Of a stretch of DNA of 64,000 nt, positions 53,398-63,290 are shown in pieces; the first letter of the stretch is position 1, and each line of letters starts with the position of its first letter. The notes beneath the pieces are model-generated. The model did not search any database. It saw nothing but the letters and a program-made list of their open reading frames with translations, and was not told the origin of the DNA. The DNA is from Acidobacteriota bacterium (GTDB taxonomy: Bacteria; Acidobacteriota; UBA6911; JACQSX01). The stretch covers positions 1 to 64,000 of the forward strand of contig JACQSX010000031.1 of assembly GCA_016211105.1 (NCBI GenBank). The letters are read 5' to 3'. The position numbers were made by a program, and so were the translations under genes.

Positions 53398-55137
53398 CTA
53401 GTGAGAGATCTTCCAATCGCGTTCCCGGGCGAGCAATACTTTGGGCAATCGTGATGTGGGGGATAACTTGAGTATCTCCTTTCCTCGCGTGGGAAAGTGA
53501 TCCGCGCTGCCGATCACTTCCAGACGGGCGCTGATTTGGAACGGCAACCGATCAAATTCCTCCGCCTGTAGCAAAATAAACGATTTGCCCGGTCGATCCA
53601 ACTCTTCCTCCAGGTCATCGGTCCGAGAAAGTTCAAAGATATGCGTCCGCAGATAAAAGCTCATGCTGGGACTGGAAAATCGGAAATAGCCGGCACGATC
53701 CTCTGGCTGCCACGTCTGACCAATTTGCGTAGCCAGGCGGCGTATGGGTCGCAGTGTCTCCAGGGATGGAAGAACCAAAAAGCAGACGCTGATCCAGACC
53801 AACAGCAGTAGCGTCGCCAGAAGCTGGGTGGCTCGTTGCAGCCAACCCTGCCAGAGGAGCCTGGCCGTGATGACCCCGCTGGCCAGCAGAAGAAATACTG
53901 TCAGGTATGCGATTGGAGGCAATGGAAAAAACCGGGCGAGCAACACAACAATGACGCTTACGGTAATTAGGCCCGCGGCCAGCCCAAGCGCCGTCGCTCG
54001 TAACGCTAATATCCGTAGATGCGAGTGACCGCGGGTCTGCTGGGACAAGAAGTGCGCGAGCAGGATCGACAGTGCAACGTAGGCAGGCAGAATGTAATAT
54101 TCCTGTTTGTTGCGTGAAAAACTGAAGAAGGCGAAAACCGTGAAGAACCAAACCCAGCAGAAACAAAGTAGGGAACAATTCTTGGGTCGCCATGACCTCC
54201 ACAAATAAATCGCTGCCGGTAAGAACCAACTCCAGGGAAGTGCGTCTACTAGTAAAACCTGCAAATAGTAAAAATCTCCCCGAAGCGGACCAAAATCAAG
54301 GATGGTATACCGCCCAAAGTTCTCTTCGATTAAGATACGGTAGAGGATCGTTGCCCCGCCACGGGTAAATAGAATCCAATAATACGGAACTGCGGTGACC
54401 AGAAAAGCCGCCAAGAACAACATCGGTCCGCGGAGCCTCGTCCTTTTCCTCGCGATCCATGCATATAGACCGGTAGTGATTAGGACCAGGACCAGGGCCA
54501 CTGGGCCTTTTGTCAGGAACGCAAGCCCGGTAAAAACACCGGCCGCGAGCCATTCCCAGCAATTCAGAACCGCGCGATGGAGAAAGCCGACGCTTCGCGC
54601 TTGAGCCCGCTGCGGCGGCCGCTCGAGCGCCTGATATACCAGTAGCAGGGCGATGCTGACAAACACGGTCAGCAAACAATCGATCGGTAATCTGCGCGTT
54701 ACGACAAAAAAACGTGGGGTCGTTGCCAGGATCGCCGCCGCCATGAATGCAGCCGGCCAACTGCTCGCTTGCGGGCAATGCCAACTCTCGTCCGCTGCCG
54801 GCCCCAGTTCATCTGTCAACAGCGATGATCGGTGAAGAAAGTAGATCAGGAACCCAAGAAACAAACAGGCGGCAATCGCAGAGGGGAGCCGTGCAGCGAA
54901 TTCACGAATGCCGAGGATCCAAAAGCTGAGGGCGATGCACCAGTAGGTCAGTGGTGGTTTTTGAATGCGGTGCTGGTAGTTGAACGTCGGATGAATGAAA
55001 TCGGAGCGTTCGAGCATTTCGCGAGCGGTTTCTCCGTAGAACGCCTCGCTGGAGTCCCAAAGGGCTGAAACTCCAAGGTTCAAGAAAAATGGGAGTACGA
55101 TTAGAACTAGAGCGAGAATGCGGTAAGGTAGCGGCAA
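53398..55137 (-). CDS. ArnT-like glycosyltransferase, GT39 family
   Basis: This 579-residue multi-pass membrane protein resembles ArnT and related undecaprenyl-phosphate-sugar:lipid A transferases. The first periplasmic loop keeps ALWDSSEAFYGETAREM (Asp and Glu of the active site, about 27-43) and NYQHRIQKPPLTYW. It has 10-12 hydrophobic helices and a C-terminal periplasmic domain. Its TTG start lies one base after the mutS stop, so it is co-transcribed and probably co-translated. It likely uses the lipid-linked sugar made by the GT2 enzyme. Confidence 0.88.
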   Translation of the reverse strand: MPLPYRILALVLIVLPFFLNLGVSALWDSSEAFYGETAREMLERSDFIHPTFNYQHRIQKPPLTYWCIALSFWILGIREFAARLPSAIAACLFLGFLIYFLHRSSLLTDELGPAADESWHCPQASSWPAAFMAAAILATTPRFFVVTRRLPIDCLLTVFVSIALLLVYQALERPPQRAQARSVGFLHRAVLNCWEWLAAGVFTGLAFLTKGPVALVLVLITTGLYAWIARKRTRLRGPMLFLAAFLVTAVPYYWILFTRGGATILYRILIEENFGRYTILDFGPLRGDFYYLQVLLVDALPWSWFLPAAIYLWRSWRPKNCSLLCFCWVWFFTVFAFFSFSRNKQEYYILPAYVALSILLAHFLSQQTRGHSHLRILALRATALGLAAGLITVSVIVVLLARFFPLPPIAYLTVFLLLASGVITARLLWQGWLQRATQLLATLLLLVWISVCFLVLPSLETLRPIRRLATQIGQTWQPEDRAGYFRFSSPSMSFYLRTHIFELSRTDDLEEELDRPGKSFILLQAEEFDRLPFQISARLEVIGSADHFPTRGKEILKLSPTSRLPKVLLARERDWKISH

Positions 55138-55138
55138 G

Positions 55139-57640
55139 TTAGAATAGGCTCTTTTGAATTTCGGCAGTAACTTCGTCCGTACTGCGCGCGCGCGGCTGGC
55201 CTGACAAATCGATTTCTTTCCGCTCCAGCCTCTTCAGGATCTCTCTTGCGCGGCACAACACCGGCTGCGGTAATCCAGCCAGGCGGGCGACTTCAATTCC
55301 ATAGCTCTTGTCGGCGTTGCCTAACACAAGCTTGTGGAAGAATACAATGTTGTCGCCTGACTCTCTTGCCGTCACGCAAAAGTTTTTTACGCCGGTGTAC
55401 AACCGTTCCAGCTTGGTCAGCTCATGATAGTGTGTGGCAAACAACGTCTTTGCTTTGCGCTCCGATTCGTTGTGTAGGAACTCGGCCACGGCCCACGCGA
55501 TTGACAGCCCATCGAAAGTCGCTGTTCCGCGTCCCACTTCATCCAACAGGATGAGGCTGCGCGGTGTCGCGTTGTTGAGGATATTCGCCGTTTCAATCAT
55601 CTCCACCATAAAGGTGGAACGACCGCGGGCCAGATTGTCTGAGGCGCCCACTCGAGTAAAGATTTGATCTACCAACCCGATGCGAGCCGAGTCTGCGGGT
55701 ACAAAGGAGCCCATCTGCGCCAGAATCACGATCAGCGCGTTTTGTCGTAGGAACGTGGATTTACCCCCCATATTCGGGCCGGTAATCAGCAGAATCTGGT
55801 GAGTTTCATTGTCGGCGTAAAGATCGTTCGGGGTAAATGGCTGGTCATCTCGCTGCTCCAAAACTGCATGCCTGCCGTTTCGAATGTCGATCACCGTCGA
55901 ATCATCCACCACCGGCCGACAGTAATGGTGGCGATGGGCCACATCCGCCAGCGATGCAAACACATCTATCTCCGCAACGGCCGCTGCGCTTGCCTGGACA
56001 CGCAGATGCTGAGCAACCACCTGATTGCGCAAGGAGATAAAAAGTTCCTTCTCGAGTTCCAGCATCCGCTCTTCTGCGGTTAAGACTTTCTCTTCGTACT
56101 CTTTCAACTCAGGGGTAACAAACCTCTCCGCATTTGCTAAAGTCTGCCTTCTAGAATAGTCATCGGGGATCAGTCTGAGATGGGGGCGGGTCACTTCAAT
56201 GAAATAACCAAATACCCGATTATATTTGATCTTAAGTGACGGGATCCGGGTCCTGGCCCGTTCCCGATTTTCCATGGCGGCGATGTAACTTTTGCCATCT
56301 CTTTGAATGCTGCGCAGTTCGTCCAGTTCCGGATTAAAACGATCGCGGATGATCCCGCCTTCTTGAATTGAAATCGGCGGTTCCTCCATGATTGCCGAGT
56401 CTAACATTTGGGCGACATCCTCCAACGGGTCGATCGTGGTATGGAGCCGGCGCAACGGCTCACAGCGCCCCTGGCTCAAAGCAGCTTTCAATTCCGGAAG
56501 TCGTTTGAGGGAGGCTCCCAGTGTGGCCAGATCGCGAGGATTTGCTATGCCCAAGATCGCTTTGGACAGCAGCCGTTCCATGTCATGAATCTTGGACAGT
56601 AACTCGGCGGTGCCGTGTCGAAGAATCAGGTCGTCCTTTAGTTCCTGCAACGCGTCCTGGCGCTGCCGGATCAATTCGATGCTCAAACTCGGCCGGAGCA
56701 TCCATTCCTTGAGCAGGCGCGCGCCCATCCCAGTTTGGGTTCCATCGAGTACCGAAAACAAGGTCCACCGGGATAAGCCGTCCACCGATTGCACAAGTTC
56801 CAGATTGGCCACACTGGAGGCGTCCATTCGCAGAAAGTCGCTCGCATGGAGGTATGAAGGCGTGCAAATGTGATCCAACGCCGACTTCTGTGTTCGCCGC
56901 AGGTATTCGATCAGCCCGCCTGCCGCCGTGATTGCGAGACCCTCCGGAGGAATACCAAAGCCATCCAGGGTTGTCACCTTGAACTGTTCCCGCAATACCC
57001 GCTGGGCGAGATCGGCATGGAAGGTCCAATCGGGAGCGCCGGTTACACTTGCGAGGCTGATCGGTTTTGTCCAATGCAGAAATCGAGTGCGCAGTGATTC
57101 GGGTACCAGGACTTCAGCAGGAGAAAAAGAGGCGAGAAACGAGAGTGCTTGTTCTTCGATATTCGGTCCAGTTGGATCGCTCAACACAAGATGTCCGGTG
57201 GAAAGATCAACGATCGCCAGACCCATGTGTTGGTCGCTAAAATGCACTGCTGCAAGGTAGTGGTGACTTTTCGGCTCCAACAGCAGATCATCTGTTGTAG
57301 TCCCAGGGGTCACGACGCGTATCACCTCGCGCCTGACAATTCCTGCCGCGTCTCGAGGATCCTCTACCTGTTCGCAAATGGCAACGCGATGACCATTTCT
57401 AACAAGACGCGCGATATAGCTATTGACCGCGTGATAGGGTACGCCGCACATTGGCACGGGAATGCCGTTCTTATCACGGCTGCGCGAGGTGAGAGTGATC
57501 TCTAATTGTCGAGCGGCCACGACGGCGTCCTCAAAAAACAATTCATAGAAATCACCCATGCGGAACAACAGCAGCGCCTCTGGGTAAGCCTGCTTCATCT
57601 GCTGATACTGCTGCATCATGGGAGTCAGGCTCTCATTCAT
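55139..57640 (-). CDS. mutS: DNA mismatch repair protein MutS
   Basis: This 833-residue protein binds mismatches and starts repair with MutL. N-terminal domain has MKQAYPEALLLFRMGDFYELF with the mismatch-reading F-x-E (about 20-30: FRMGDFYE). Walker A is ITGPNMGGKSTFLRQN, Walker B is LILLDEVGRGTATFDG and the signature HYHELTKL follows. The C-terminal helix-turn-helix region is somewhat short. Length matches the family. It is first in a minus-strand run with the glycosyltransferases. Confidence 0.96.
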   Translation of the reverse strand: MNESLTPMMQQYQQMKQAYPEALLLFRMGDFYELFFEDAVVAARQLEITLTSRSRDKNGIPVPMCGVPYHAVNSYIARLVRNGHRVAICEQVEDPRDAAGIVRREVIRVVTPGTTTDDLLLEPKSHHYLAAVHFSDQHMGLAIVDLSTGHLVLSDPTGPNIEEQALSFLASFSPAEVLVPESLRTRFLHWTKPISLASVTGAPDWTFHADLAQRVLREQFKVTTLDGFGIPPEGLAITAAGGLIEYLRRTQKSALDHICTPSYLHASDFLRMDASSVANLELVQSVDGLSRWTLFSVLDGTQTGMGARLLKEWMLRPSLSIELIRQRQDALQELKDDLILRHGTAELLSKIHDMERLLSKAILGIANPRDLATLGASLKRLPELKAALSQGRCEPLRRLHTTIDPLEDVAQMLDSAIMEEPPISIQEGGIIRDRFNPELDELRSIQRDGKSYIAAMENRERARTRIPSLKIKYNRVFGYFIEVTRPHLRLIPDDYSRRQTLANAERFVTPELKEYEEKVLTAEERMLELEKELFISLRNQVVAQHLRVQASAAAVAEIDVFASLADVAHRHHYCRPVVDDSTVIDIRNGRHAVLEQRDDQPFTPNDLYADNETHQILLITGPNMGGKSTFLRQNALIVILAQMGSFVPADSARIGLVDQIFTRVGASDNLARGRSTFMVEMIETANILNNATPRSLILLDEVGRGTATFDGLSIAWAVAEFLHNESERKAKTLFATHYHELTKLERLYTGVKNFCVTARESGDNIVFFHKLVLGNADKSYGIEVARLAGLPQPVLCRAREILKRLERKEIDLSGQPRARSTDEVTAEIQKSLF

Positions 57641-57867
57641 GGCAATAGCAAGGTATCAATGCATCGATCCTAGTGCAAGGTGTCAGTTGAAACGGTCTTG
57701 CCGTACCTGCCATCATAATACGCGGCGCAAACGGCGGATTTGGCAGCTCGAATGGAAATATTCTCGAAATCGCCCGGCGCGAACCCAAGCATTTGGATTG
57801 GGCGGAAATCGCCGGCTCCTTGACGTCTTTTTATGTATAAAAGCAGGGTGATCGGCTTGGCATTGCA

Positions 57868-58560
57868 ATGAGCACTTTAGTTCTTTCGGCGGATACAACC
57901 TCTCAGCGGGGAGGCGTTTGTCTCATGTGCGGACAGCGCGTGGTTTGTGAGCTGAACGTGGATGTCGGGCGTACATTTTCTGAAAAGCTCCTGGAAATGG
58001 TTGACTTTGTGTTACGCCTCTCTCAAGTCGGCCTGCGGCAACTGGATTTGTTGGCGGTTGCAACCGGTCCAGGTTCTTTCACGGGGCTGCGTGTGGGAAT
58101 TACAACGATGAAGGCACTTGCCATGCGGTTGGGGCGGCCTTTGGTGGGAGTCACGAGCCTGGAGGCACTGGCAGAAATCGTTCCAGACTCGGGAATGATT
58201 GCTGCATTCATGGATGCCCGCCGCCGCCAGGTGTTTGCGGCGCTTTACGAAAAGGTCTGCCCGAACGCGCCCCCGCATTTGCGTAGGGCGGGAGAGGTGG
58301 CTGACCCGGCGCGCTGGATCGCCTCTCTTTATGAAAGACAAGTCAAATTTGTAGGGGATGGGACGCTCCTGTATCGAGACCTGATCGAGCAAGCGGGTCA
58401 TATCGTGGTGACTTCAGAGTTTTTTTTGGCGCGCGTCGTGGCGCGAGTGGCGCTAAGGCGGCGACAGAATGGCGATATTGTTCCATTGGACTCGGTAGAT
58501 GCGTATTACATCCGGCCCTCCGATGCAGAGACGAAGAGGACCGTTCCATCCTTTGGGTGA
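57868..58560 (+). CDS. tsaB: tRNA t6A modification protein TsaB
   Basis: This 230-residue protein is a TsaD partner in t6A37 formation. Typical features are the ASKHA-fold start STLVLSADTTSQRGGVCL, VGRTFSEKLLEMVDFVL, ATGPGSFTGLRVGI (about 64-77) and KALAMRLGRPLVGVTSLEAL. Some ATPase residues are lost in TsaB, so it is not expected to hydrolyse ATP itself. It lies divergent from mutS and upstream of rimI, a common order. Confidence 0.92.
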   Translation: MSTLVLSADTTSQRGGVCLMCGQRVVCELNVDVGRTFSEKLLEMVDFVLRLSQVGLRQLDLLAVATGPGSFTGLRVGITTMKALAMRLGRPLVGVTSLEALAEIVPDSGMIAAFMDARRRQVFAALYEKVCPNAPPHLRRAGEVADPARWIASLYERQVKFVGDGTLLYRDLIEQAGHIVVTSEFFLARVVARVALRRRQNGDIVPLDSVDAYYIRPSDAETKRTVPSFG

Positions 58561-58700
58561 CTTCATGCGGGCAAATAAGTATGCGGATGGTCCACGCAAC
58601 TATTGGTCCTGAAAGGGAATATGGCGTTGGTCGCCATGCAACCGCATTGCTTGAATGTACCAGCTTGTATCGCCGCTGCGGATAAAAATAGTCCTTTCAT

Positions 58701-59213
58701 ATGCCCATTCATGTCAGAATCTTTCTACCAAAACATGTCCACCAAGTTACCACTGTTGAGCAGGAGTGCGGCTTGGAGGTATGGCGGGCTCAAGACTATG
58801 TCAACATGCTGATGAACGATACGACTTTTCACGGCTTGGTATCTGTCCTTGAAGATTCTCCTGGCGCCCCTTCGGCGGCCACCGGAATAGGGTGGGAGCC
58901 GGAAACAGGTATGACTCGTGTCTTAGGGTTTATCGCGGGCCGTATCGTTCCGCCGGATGCGGAAGTGTACAAGCTTGCCGTGGGACGCGCCTATCGGCGG
59001 CAAGGGATCGGCAGTCGCCTTATGGAGGAATTTCTCGATATGGCACGCGCGCGCCGGGCTTTCCACTGCTACTTAGAAGTGCGCCGGTCTAACTTGACTG
59101 CAATAAGGTTTTATCGCTCGCACGGGTTTTCCGGATGTCGGATCCGTCCGCTGTATTACGCCAACCCGCCTGAGGACGCTTTCGTCATGTCGCGGCGGGA
59201 AGAGAGGAAGTGA
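58701..59213 (+). CDS. rimI: RimI-like GNAT N-acetyltransferase
   Basis: This 170-residue GNAT protein would acetylate the N-terminus of ribosomal protein S18 or other proteins using acetyl-CoA. The acetyl-CoA loop is VGRAYRRQGIGSRLMEEFLD (R-x-x-G-I-G), followed by HCYLEVRRSNLTAIRFYRSHGF. Placement after tsaB is typical. The stop is shared with the following gene's start (TGATG). ATG at 58701 (MPIHVRIF) is the first suitable one; an earlier gene-internal frame has no domain. Confidence 0.88.
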   Translation: MPIHVRIFLPKHVHQVTTVEQECGLEVWRAQDYVNMLMNDTTFHGLVSVLEDSPGAPSAATGIGWEPETGMTRVLGFIAGRIVPPDAEVYKLAVGRAYRRQGIGSRLMEEFLDMARARRAFHCYLEVRRSNLTAIRFYRSHGFSGCRIRPLYYANPPEDAFVMSRREERK

Positions 59214-61696
59214 TGAAAGACAAAAAACTCGGAGATCAAGCACAGCGGGGACTGCTGAGATCGCGTGGATCGGTTCACGAGGTTGTCTTGTTTGTGTCCC
59301 TTTTCTTGTTGCTCGTTTGTGACTTTTTGTCGGCGCAAGATGCCGCCGGGCGACAGCGGCAGGCGCTGAAGGATCTTTCCACCACTTTTTCACTGATGAG
59401 TGTTGCTGCTCATCCAGACGACGAAGACGCCGAAGCCCTGACCATAATGCGCATGAAATGGGGCGTGCGCGCCTCAATCGTGGTGAGCAACTATGGTGAA
59501 GGAGGACAGAATGCCACGGGGCCGGAGCTATATGAGGATCTGGGAGGGCTTCGGTACCACGAATTGCATACCGCAGCGGCTCACTACGGAGTCTCCCGTG
59601 TGCTTTCCCTTGGATTCGTCGATTTTGGTTTTTCTAAAACGGCGGAGGAGACGTTCCGTTTTTGGGGCGGGCAGGAGGAAGTAACCCGCCGTTTAGTAGC
59701 GGTGATTCGAAAAGAGAAGCCGATGGTCATTATCACCAACCATGCGGTGGATCAGGGGCATGGGAATCATCGAGCCGTCGCCATTGCGTTGAAGGATGCA
59801 TTTCGACTCGCGGGCCGGTCGGATTACGATCCTGATCTTGGCACGCCGTGGCAGCCGCTGCGCTTGTTCCAAACGCAACAGAAACCGGATGCTGCCGCGG
59901 TGATACTGCAGGTGGGTGAAGTAGAACCACTCGGCGGAAAGACCTATTCGGAAATCGCGCGCGCCGGCTACCTTCAGCATGCTTCTCAAGGACCTCATCC
60001 TGTTCCCTACATCGAGCCTCGTGTGCGTTATTACAAACTTTGGGACTTCGTATCGCAGGAGAGTTTGAGCGGCGCAGATAACTTTTTCTCCGGGTTGGAA
60101 CAACCGTTTCTACCGGAAATTGGGAAAAACCTAAACGTAATTCAAAATCGTTATCGAAGTCTGATCGAAGGACGCATCTTGCCAGACCCTCAGATGGCGC
60201 TAACACAGATCGAGCAAGATCTGAAAACTTTGGCGAGAATTGGGATGGGAGTTTCCACCCAATTCAGCGGGGACAAAAGGGAGAGGATTCGCGCTTCGGT
60301 CGAGGAATTGGCGGAACGATTGAGGAATTCCAAAGCCGGAGTTGCGGGTCTGCGCGCAACTTGGGACCTGACGGGGGTGTCAGGGGAGGCGGTTGCGAAG
60401 ATTCAGACGACTGCTGATATTGACAACCTGTTGCGTTCCCGCCCCGTGAACGAAGCCGTTGCTGGCGATTATGCGCTGTTTCGCATCGGCATTGTCAGTC
60501 CTCTGCCACTGCAGGTGAAATCTGGATCGCGCGAATGGCCGAAGGGCTGGACCGAAGTGCGCCTCTTGCAAGGGGCATCCACAACAGAGATTTGGACGCA
60601 ATATGGGATCGTGCGTCTCGCGCAAGACGCTGGCGTCACGGAGCCCTTTGGCTTGTTTTACAAAAAGGAAGATTTGCCGCAGATCGTGTGGCACGTGCTT
60701 TTTGCAAAGGATGCGATTGAAATTCCCTTCCGGTGGACGACCCACCCAAGGATATTTCCCAGGGCGCAGCTAGCGGTTTCTCCCAATCGTTGGTTGACGT
60801 GGAGGGATCAAAGGATTACCGCCATTGTGCGTCTCACCAACCGAAGCAGGGATCTGCTGCGAGGAAGGCTTACCGTTTCAGGTAGCGGAGCAAGGGACGT
60901 TCAGATAGCTCCCACGCGCACGCAGACCTTTCAATGGCCGGTTCAGTTTCAGCGTAGTCGCTCTGAGAACGAGCGCATTCGCTTTGAAGGAGAGGATGGA
61001 ACGCTTGCCGAAACTGAGATTCAAGTGCGAGCGGGCGATTTGCAAGTTCCCTCGGTGAGGAAAGTGGGGTTGCTGCGACACGCGGACGCTTCCACGGAAG
61101 AAGCGTTGAGAAACCTGGGAGTTCCGTACCAGATTATCAGTCATGATGAACTGTTGTTATCGGGCGATCTGTCGCAGTACCAGACGATTCTTGTGGATCA
61201 TAGGAGCTACGTGCTGATTCCAGATCTGATCGGGAATAACGATCGTTTGTTGGAGTTCGCGCGCAATGGCGGCAATCTCGTGGTGTTCTACCAGCGCGCC
61301 GGTGAATTTAACACGGAAGCTGGATATCCACAGCTTTCCCCATACCCCTTGCATCTGTCCAGCCAACGTGTCAGTGTGGAGGAGGCGTCTGTAAAGGTTC
61401 TTCTTCCTGACCATCCGCTGCTGCGCCAACCGAATCAAATTCAATTGGAAGACTTTGACCATTGGGTACAGGAGAGAGGGCTTTACTATCCGGACCAGTG
61501 GGACGAACGTTACCAGGCGCTGCTCTCGTGTCACGATCCAGGCGAAGGCCCACTGGATGGAGGGCTGCTGGTGGCGTCGATAGGGAAGGGCGCCTATATT
61601 TATACGAGTTACGTGTGGTATCGGCAGTGGAAGGAACTCAACAACGGCGCGTTTCGCATGCTGGCCAATCTGTTGAGTTACAGCCGCCCGGAGTAA
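59213..61696 (+). CDS. Secreted PIG-L family deacetylase with C-terminal GATase-like domain
   Basis: This 827-residue protein has a signal-like segment (VVLFVSLFLLLVCDFLSA, about 26-43) and a PIG-L/LmbE domain with AHPDDEDAEAL (zinc ligands, about 63-73) and DQGHGNHRAVAI. The middle is a beta-rich domain and the C-terminus (about 610-827; YQIISHDELLLSGDL, RNGGNLVVFYQRAG) resembles class I glutamine-amidotransferase/ThuA folds. It would deacetylate an amino sugar or related glycan at the cell surface. The start overlaps rimI by one base (TGATG). Confidence 0.86.
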   Translation: MKDKKLGDQAQRGLLRSRGSVHEVVLFVSLFLLLVCDFLSAQDAAGRQRQALKDLSTTFSLMSVAAHPDDEDAEALTIMRMKWGVRASIVVSNYGEGGQNATGPELYEDLGGLRYHELHTAAAHYGVSRVLSLGFVDFGFSKTAEETFRFWGGQEEVTRRLVAVIRKEKPMVIITNHAVDQGHGNHRAVAIALKDAFRLAGRSDYDPDLGTPWQPLRLFQTQQKPDAAAVILQVGEVEPLGGKTYSEIARAGYLQHASQGPHPVPYIEPRVRYYKLWDFVSQESLSGADNFFSGLEQPFLPEIGKNLNVIQNRYRSLIEGRILPDPQMALTQIEQDLKTLARIGMGVSTQFSGDKRERIRASVEELAERLRNSKAGVAGLRATWDLTGVSGEAVAKIQTTADIDNLLRSRPVNEAVAGDYALFRIGIVSPLPLQVKSGSREWPKGWTEVRLLQGASTTEIWTQYGIVRLAQDAGVTEPFGLFYKKEDLPQIVWHVLFAKDAIEIPFRWTTHPRIFPRAQLAVSPNRWLTWRDQRITAIVRLTNRSRDLLRGRLTVSGSGARDVQIAPTRTQTFQWPVQFQRSRSENERIRFEGEDGTLAETEIQVRAGDLQVPSVRKVGLLRHADASTEEALRNLGVPYQIISHDELLLSGDLSQYQTILVDHRSYVLIPDLIGNNDRLLEFARNGGNLVVFYQRAGEFNTEAGYPQLSPYPLHLSSQRVSVEEASVKVLLPDHPLLRQPNQIQLEDFDHWVQERGLYYPDQWDERYQALLSCHDPGEGPLDGGLLVASIGKGAYIYTSYVWYRQWKELNNGAFRMLANLLSYSRPE

Positions 61697-61848
61697 AGTT
61701 TGAAGCTACCGTCGGGGGCATACTCGGTGAGGAGGCGTTGGCGTCTGCGTCCCGGTTGCCGTGAGCGTGTTCGTAGATGACGGTGTGATCGTGCGCCTGG
61801 CTCGGCGCAGGGGGATTACACGTTGGATACTTCTTTTGTGCTTTCGGC

Positions 61849-63138
61849 ATGATAAGCCGTCCAGGGTCTCAGGCAAGTAAAACGGGCGCCGTTCTCACTT
61901 TATTATTCCTGATCCTGTTCATTGGGGTCCTGGACAACCAAGTAATTCTGCCCATTCTGAGCCTGATTGCGGTGACATTCCACCGTTCGGTAGCCGAGTT
62001 GGGTTGGGTCGTTACTGCTTACGCATTGGGCGCGGCGGTGCTGAATTTGCTGTTCGGGCCGCTTTCCGACTCTTTTGGCCGAAAGCCGATGCTGCTCGTT
62101 GGTTTGGCCGCATTCGCGATCTCCGGTTATTTGCTGAGTCTCCGTCTGACATTTTTGGAGTTTTTTGTCCTGCGGGTGCTGATGGGCGTTTTTGCCGGAA
62201 TTTTAAGTACCAGCGTCACCGCGTACGTGGGGGATTATTTTCCTTACGAGGTGCGAGGGCGGGCGATGGGGGTGGTGATGGCCTCGTATTTTGCCGCCCT
62301 GATTTTCGGGGTTCCCATGGGGGCTTTTATCGCGGATCATTGGGGTTGGCGTCGGATTTTTACGGTGACGGGGCTGTTGGCGACTTTCTTGACTTTGACC
62401 ACGGCGCGTATTTTGCCGCGTGGGGCGAAAATCTCTGGCACTCGCAGAATTTTGGCCGAGAACGGAAGCCATTTCCGTCTGGAGCCAGATGACTGGCGCG
62501 CGAATAGGATTCGACGGGTACGCAGGAGCGCGGCGGAACATTTCAATCGCTATCGTCATTACCTCACGTCGCTGCCAAGGTTGGCCGCATTGGTGAGTGC
62601 TGCTTTTGTATCGGGGGCTACCTTGGCAGTGTTAACATTTGTCAGTCCCTGGTTGATGATGGACTTTGGATTGAGCGCATCAAGAGTGGGACTCATTTTT
62701 TTGATGGTGGGTACCGCATCGATTATCGCTTCTCCGCTGTCTGGCTGGGCTTCAGACCACCTGGGGAAGCGACGGCTGTTTGTGATTAGCAGTCTGGCCG
62801 CGGCTGTCTTAATCGCTTTGCTGCCGTGGCTAAAGAACATGCGACTTTTGCTGATTTTGTTTTTTGGCGTGGCGTTGGTGATTGCCTTTCGCCAAACATC
62901 ACAGCAGGCGCTGGTTACCGAGCTAGTCCCGGCTCAAGGGAGAGGAAGCTTTATTGCCTTGCGCAACTGCTTTTCGCAAGCAGGAATCGCAATTTCAGTT
63001 ATTTTCGCGTCGCTCCTGTTTGAAAGCTACGGCTTCAAGGGAGTGGCGCTGTTTTCAGCGGTCCAGTCGGTGCTGGCGGCATGTTTCTTTTTCTGGGTAG
63101 CCGAACCGGCGCCGAGTGGGCCCCCGTTCAGGACATAA
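61849..63138 (+). CDS. MFS drug/H+ antiporter-like transporter
   Basis: This 429-residue transporter has 12 hydrophobic helices. The loop 2-3 motif is FGPLSDSFGRKP and the second half has GWASDHLGKRR; LTLLFLILFIGVLDNQVILP near the start fits the DHA1 drug-efflux group. A basic, extended central loop (about 190-240; GSHFRLEPDDWRANRIRRVR) links the halves. It could export a drug or metabolite. It starts 152 bp after the deacetylase and precedes a solute-binding lipoprotein. Confidence 0.9.
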   Translation: MISRPGSQASKTGAVLTLLFLILFIGVLDNQVILPILSLIAVTFHRSVAELGWVVTAYALGAAVLNLLFGPLSDSFGRKPMLLVGLAAFAISGYLLSLRLTFLEFFVLRVLMGVFAGILSTSVTAYVGDYFPYEVRGRAMGVVMASYFAALIFGVPMGAFIADHWGWRRIFTVTGLLATFLTLTTARILPRGAKISGTRRILAENGSHFRLEPDDWRANRIRRVRRSAAEHFNRYRHYLTSLPRLAALVSAAFVSGATLAVLTFVSPWLMMDFGLSASRVGLIFLMVGTASIIASPLSGWASDHLGKRRLFVISSLAAAVLIALLPWLKNMRLLLILFFGVALVIAFRQTSQQALVTELVPAQGRGSFIALRNCFSQAGIAISVIFASLLFESYGFKGVALFSAVQSVLAACFFFWVAEPAPSGPPFRT

Positions 63139-63290
63139 GCAGCAGCACCCGGAGTTTTCCTGACGATTCCCTTGCCGCCCGTGACAGAAATTGGTTGAAG
63201 TGTGAATGTGAAATCACCATTGATTTTGACCGCGGGAAATATCGATAATTAGCTTTTTTAACTTTGAGCAAATCTGACCTTGGAGGAAGT

